Source: Candidatus Bathyarchaeota archaeon
Lineage (GTDB): Archaea > Thermoproteota > Bathyarchaeia > TCS64
Length of the DNA stretch: 15,582 nucleotides
Direction of reading: 5' to 3'
Assembly: GCA_014730055.1 (NCBI GenBank)
Contig: WJIV01000246.1
Location: 1-15,582, forward strand
Position numbers and translations under genes: made by a program. The stretch's first letter is position 1, and the number at the start of each line of letters is the position of its first letter. Of the stretch, positions 14,941 through 15,582 are shown one piece after another. Under the pieces are notes generated by a model. That model had not been told where the DNA came from. It saw nothing but the letters and a program-made list of their open reading frames with translations, and ran no database searches.

Positions 14941-14962
14941 TGTTTAAGAAGCTTTTCTACAG

Positions 14963-15582
14963 CTATAGTAGGAAGCCAAGCTCCTCGCTTAGCCTTTCGT
15001 TGCTGAGTTTCTCATATTTCTCCATGCTTCCAACATCATACCAGAATGAGTCCGTAAGATGTGCTGCAACTTTTTCTTTTTTGTTTACGAGATATTGTAT
15101 AACATCACCCATGAGGTCGAATGATTCAAACTGGCCATCATTGTAAAGTTCCTGCATGTAGCGTAAAACTTCACCTTCTAATATAATGATCCCGATGCTA
15201 ACTGGTGTGTTTAAACGGGGCTTTTCTATAAATCCCTCGATCCAATTGTCTTTCACTTCAGCTGTGCCTACGTTGACGTTGAATCCTGTTGCTAGTGCTA
15301 CCGTTGCTAAAGCTTTTGATTCCTTATGATTTTTGAGCATATTTTTTAGGTTTATGTTAGAAACGATGTCTCCGTAATATACTATGAGTGTATCATCCTC
15401 TGTTAATGCTCCTTCATCGTAGGCGTTAAGGAGAGCATTTGCGCTTCCTTTTCTTTGTGGCTTATCAATTACGTATTGAAGACTGACATCGAATCTCTCA
15501 CCATGATCGAAATAATTCTGTATTTGTAGGTACTTGTATCCAACAAGGAGTATTAGATCGCGAATATCATGGTATCTGTAAA
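14963..15582 (-). CDS. Sugar nucleotidyltransferase, N-terminus beyond the window edge
   Basis: C-terminal 206 residues of a single-domain NDP-sugar pyrophosphorylase; the frame stays open to base 15580, so the G-G-x-G-T-R-L nucleotide loop lies outside. Visible: DLILLVGYKYLQIQNYF, the metal-binding YYGDI about 70 residues in, WIEGFIEKP, SIGIIILEGEVLRYM, and FWYDVGSMEKYEKLS with the second metal aspartate. There is no beta-helix tail; the protein ends about 20 residues after the catalytic aspartate. Several positions differ from the family norm: RKGSANALLNAY stands where most have LGTAGAL, and SIGII replaces NAGIY. It is the first visible gene of the operon with the GDP-mannose-type enzyme and the mutase, and may activate a different sugar for the same glycan. 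Specificity unknown. Confidence 0.85.
   Translation of the reverse strand, partial: YRYHDIRDLILLVGYKYLQIQNYFDHGERFDVSLQYVIDKPQRKGSANALLNAYDEGALTEDDTLIVYYGDIVSNINLKNMLKNHKESKALATVALATGFNVNVGTAEVKDNWIEGFIEKPRLNTPVSIGIIILEGEVLRYMQELYNDGQFESFDLMGDVIQYLVNKKEKVAAHLTDSFWYDVGSMEKYEKLSNERLSEELGFLL

Noticed and set aside
1..15582. CRISPR arrays, tRNA or rRNA genes, insertion sequences, prophage or defence genes
   Set aside because: I looked for spaced repeats, tRNA cloverleaf ends, transposase motifs and terminal repeats, and saw none; intergenic space is under 100 bases everywhere.

Overview
The window reads as a stretch of archaeal chromosome. The evidence is the short archaeal form of triosephosphate isomerase, an archaeal-length GTP-type PEP carboxykinase, an archaeal phosphohexomutase with a GEENGG sugar loop, heavy use of AGA/AGG arginine and ATA isoleucine codons, frequent GTG and TTG starts, and AT-rich boxes about 26 bases before several starts with no Shine-Dalgarno (leaderless style). 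Gene content suggests a heterotroph that uses amino acids or other organic acids and makes sugars by gluconeogenesis. I cannot place it in a phylum from sequence alone. Genes are tightly packed: no gap exceeds about 95 bases, and all three convergent gene pairs overlap at their stops. I saw no tRNA, rRNA, CRISPR array, insertion sequence or phage gene.

Left part (1-7030), catabolic. A class III aminotransferase cut by the left edge is transcribed divergently from a 3-hydroxyacyl-CoA/L-carnitine/L-gulonate-type dehydrogenase. A 14-base near-palindrome lies between them. Next come the two subunits of a glutaconate-type CoA-transferase and an M81 (MlrC-like) metallohydrolase, spaced by 4 bases each and clearly one operon. 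Ketopantoate hydroxymethyltransferase (panB) follows. A creatininase-family amidohydrolase converges on panB and shares a CTAG at the two stop codons. Aminotransferase, dehydrogenase, CoA-transferase and hydrolase together look like a pathway in which a blocked amine or amide is hydrolysed, deaminated, reduced or oxidised and turned into a CoA thioester. The substrate cannot be named from the sequence.

Middle part (7031-11707). GTP-dependent PEP carboxykinase feeds gluconeogenesis. It is followed by a glutamate-1-semialdehyde-aminomutase-like enzyme and, converging on it, an enzyme resembling the Pyrococcus aminotransferase/amino-acid racemase group. The last two genes overlap by 13 bases inside a perfect palindrome, so both proteins end in the same four residues, NYTV.

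Right part (11708-15582). Triosephosphate isomerase probably has a leaderless mRNA driven by a palindromic TATA box, which may also serve the divergent aminotransferase. It converges on an operon read from the right edge: a partial sugar nucleotidyltransferase, a GDP-mannose-pyrophosphorylase-like nucleotidyltransferase with a left-handed beta-helix tail, and a phosphoglucosamine/phosphomannose mutase. These make nucleotide sugars for glycans. With PEP carboxykinase and triosephosphate isomerase, the window covers several steps from C4 acids through triose phosphates to activated sugars.
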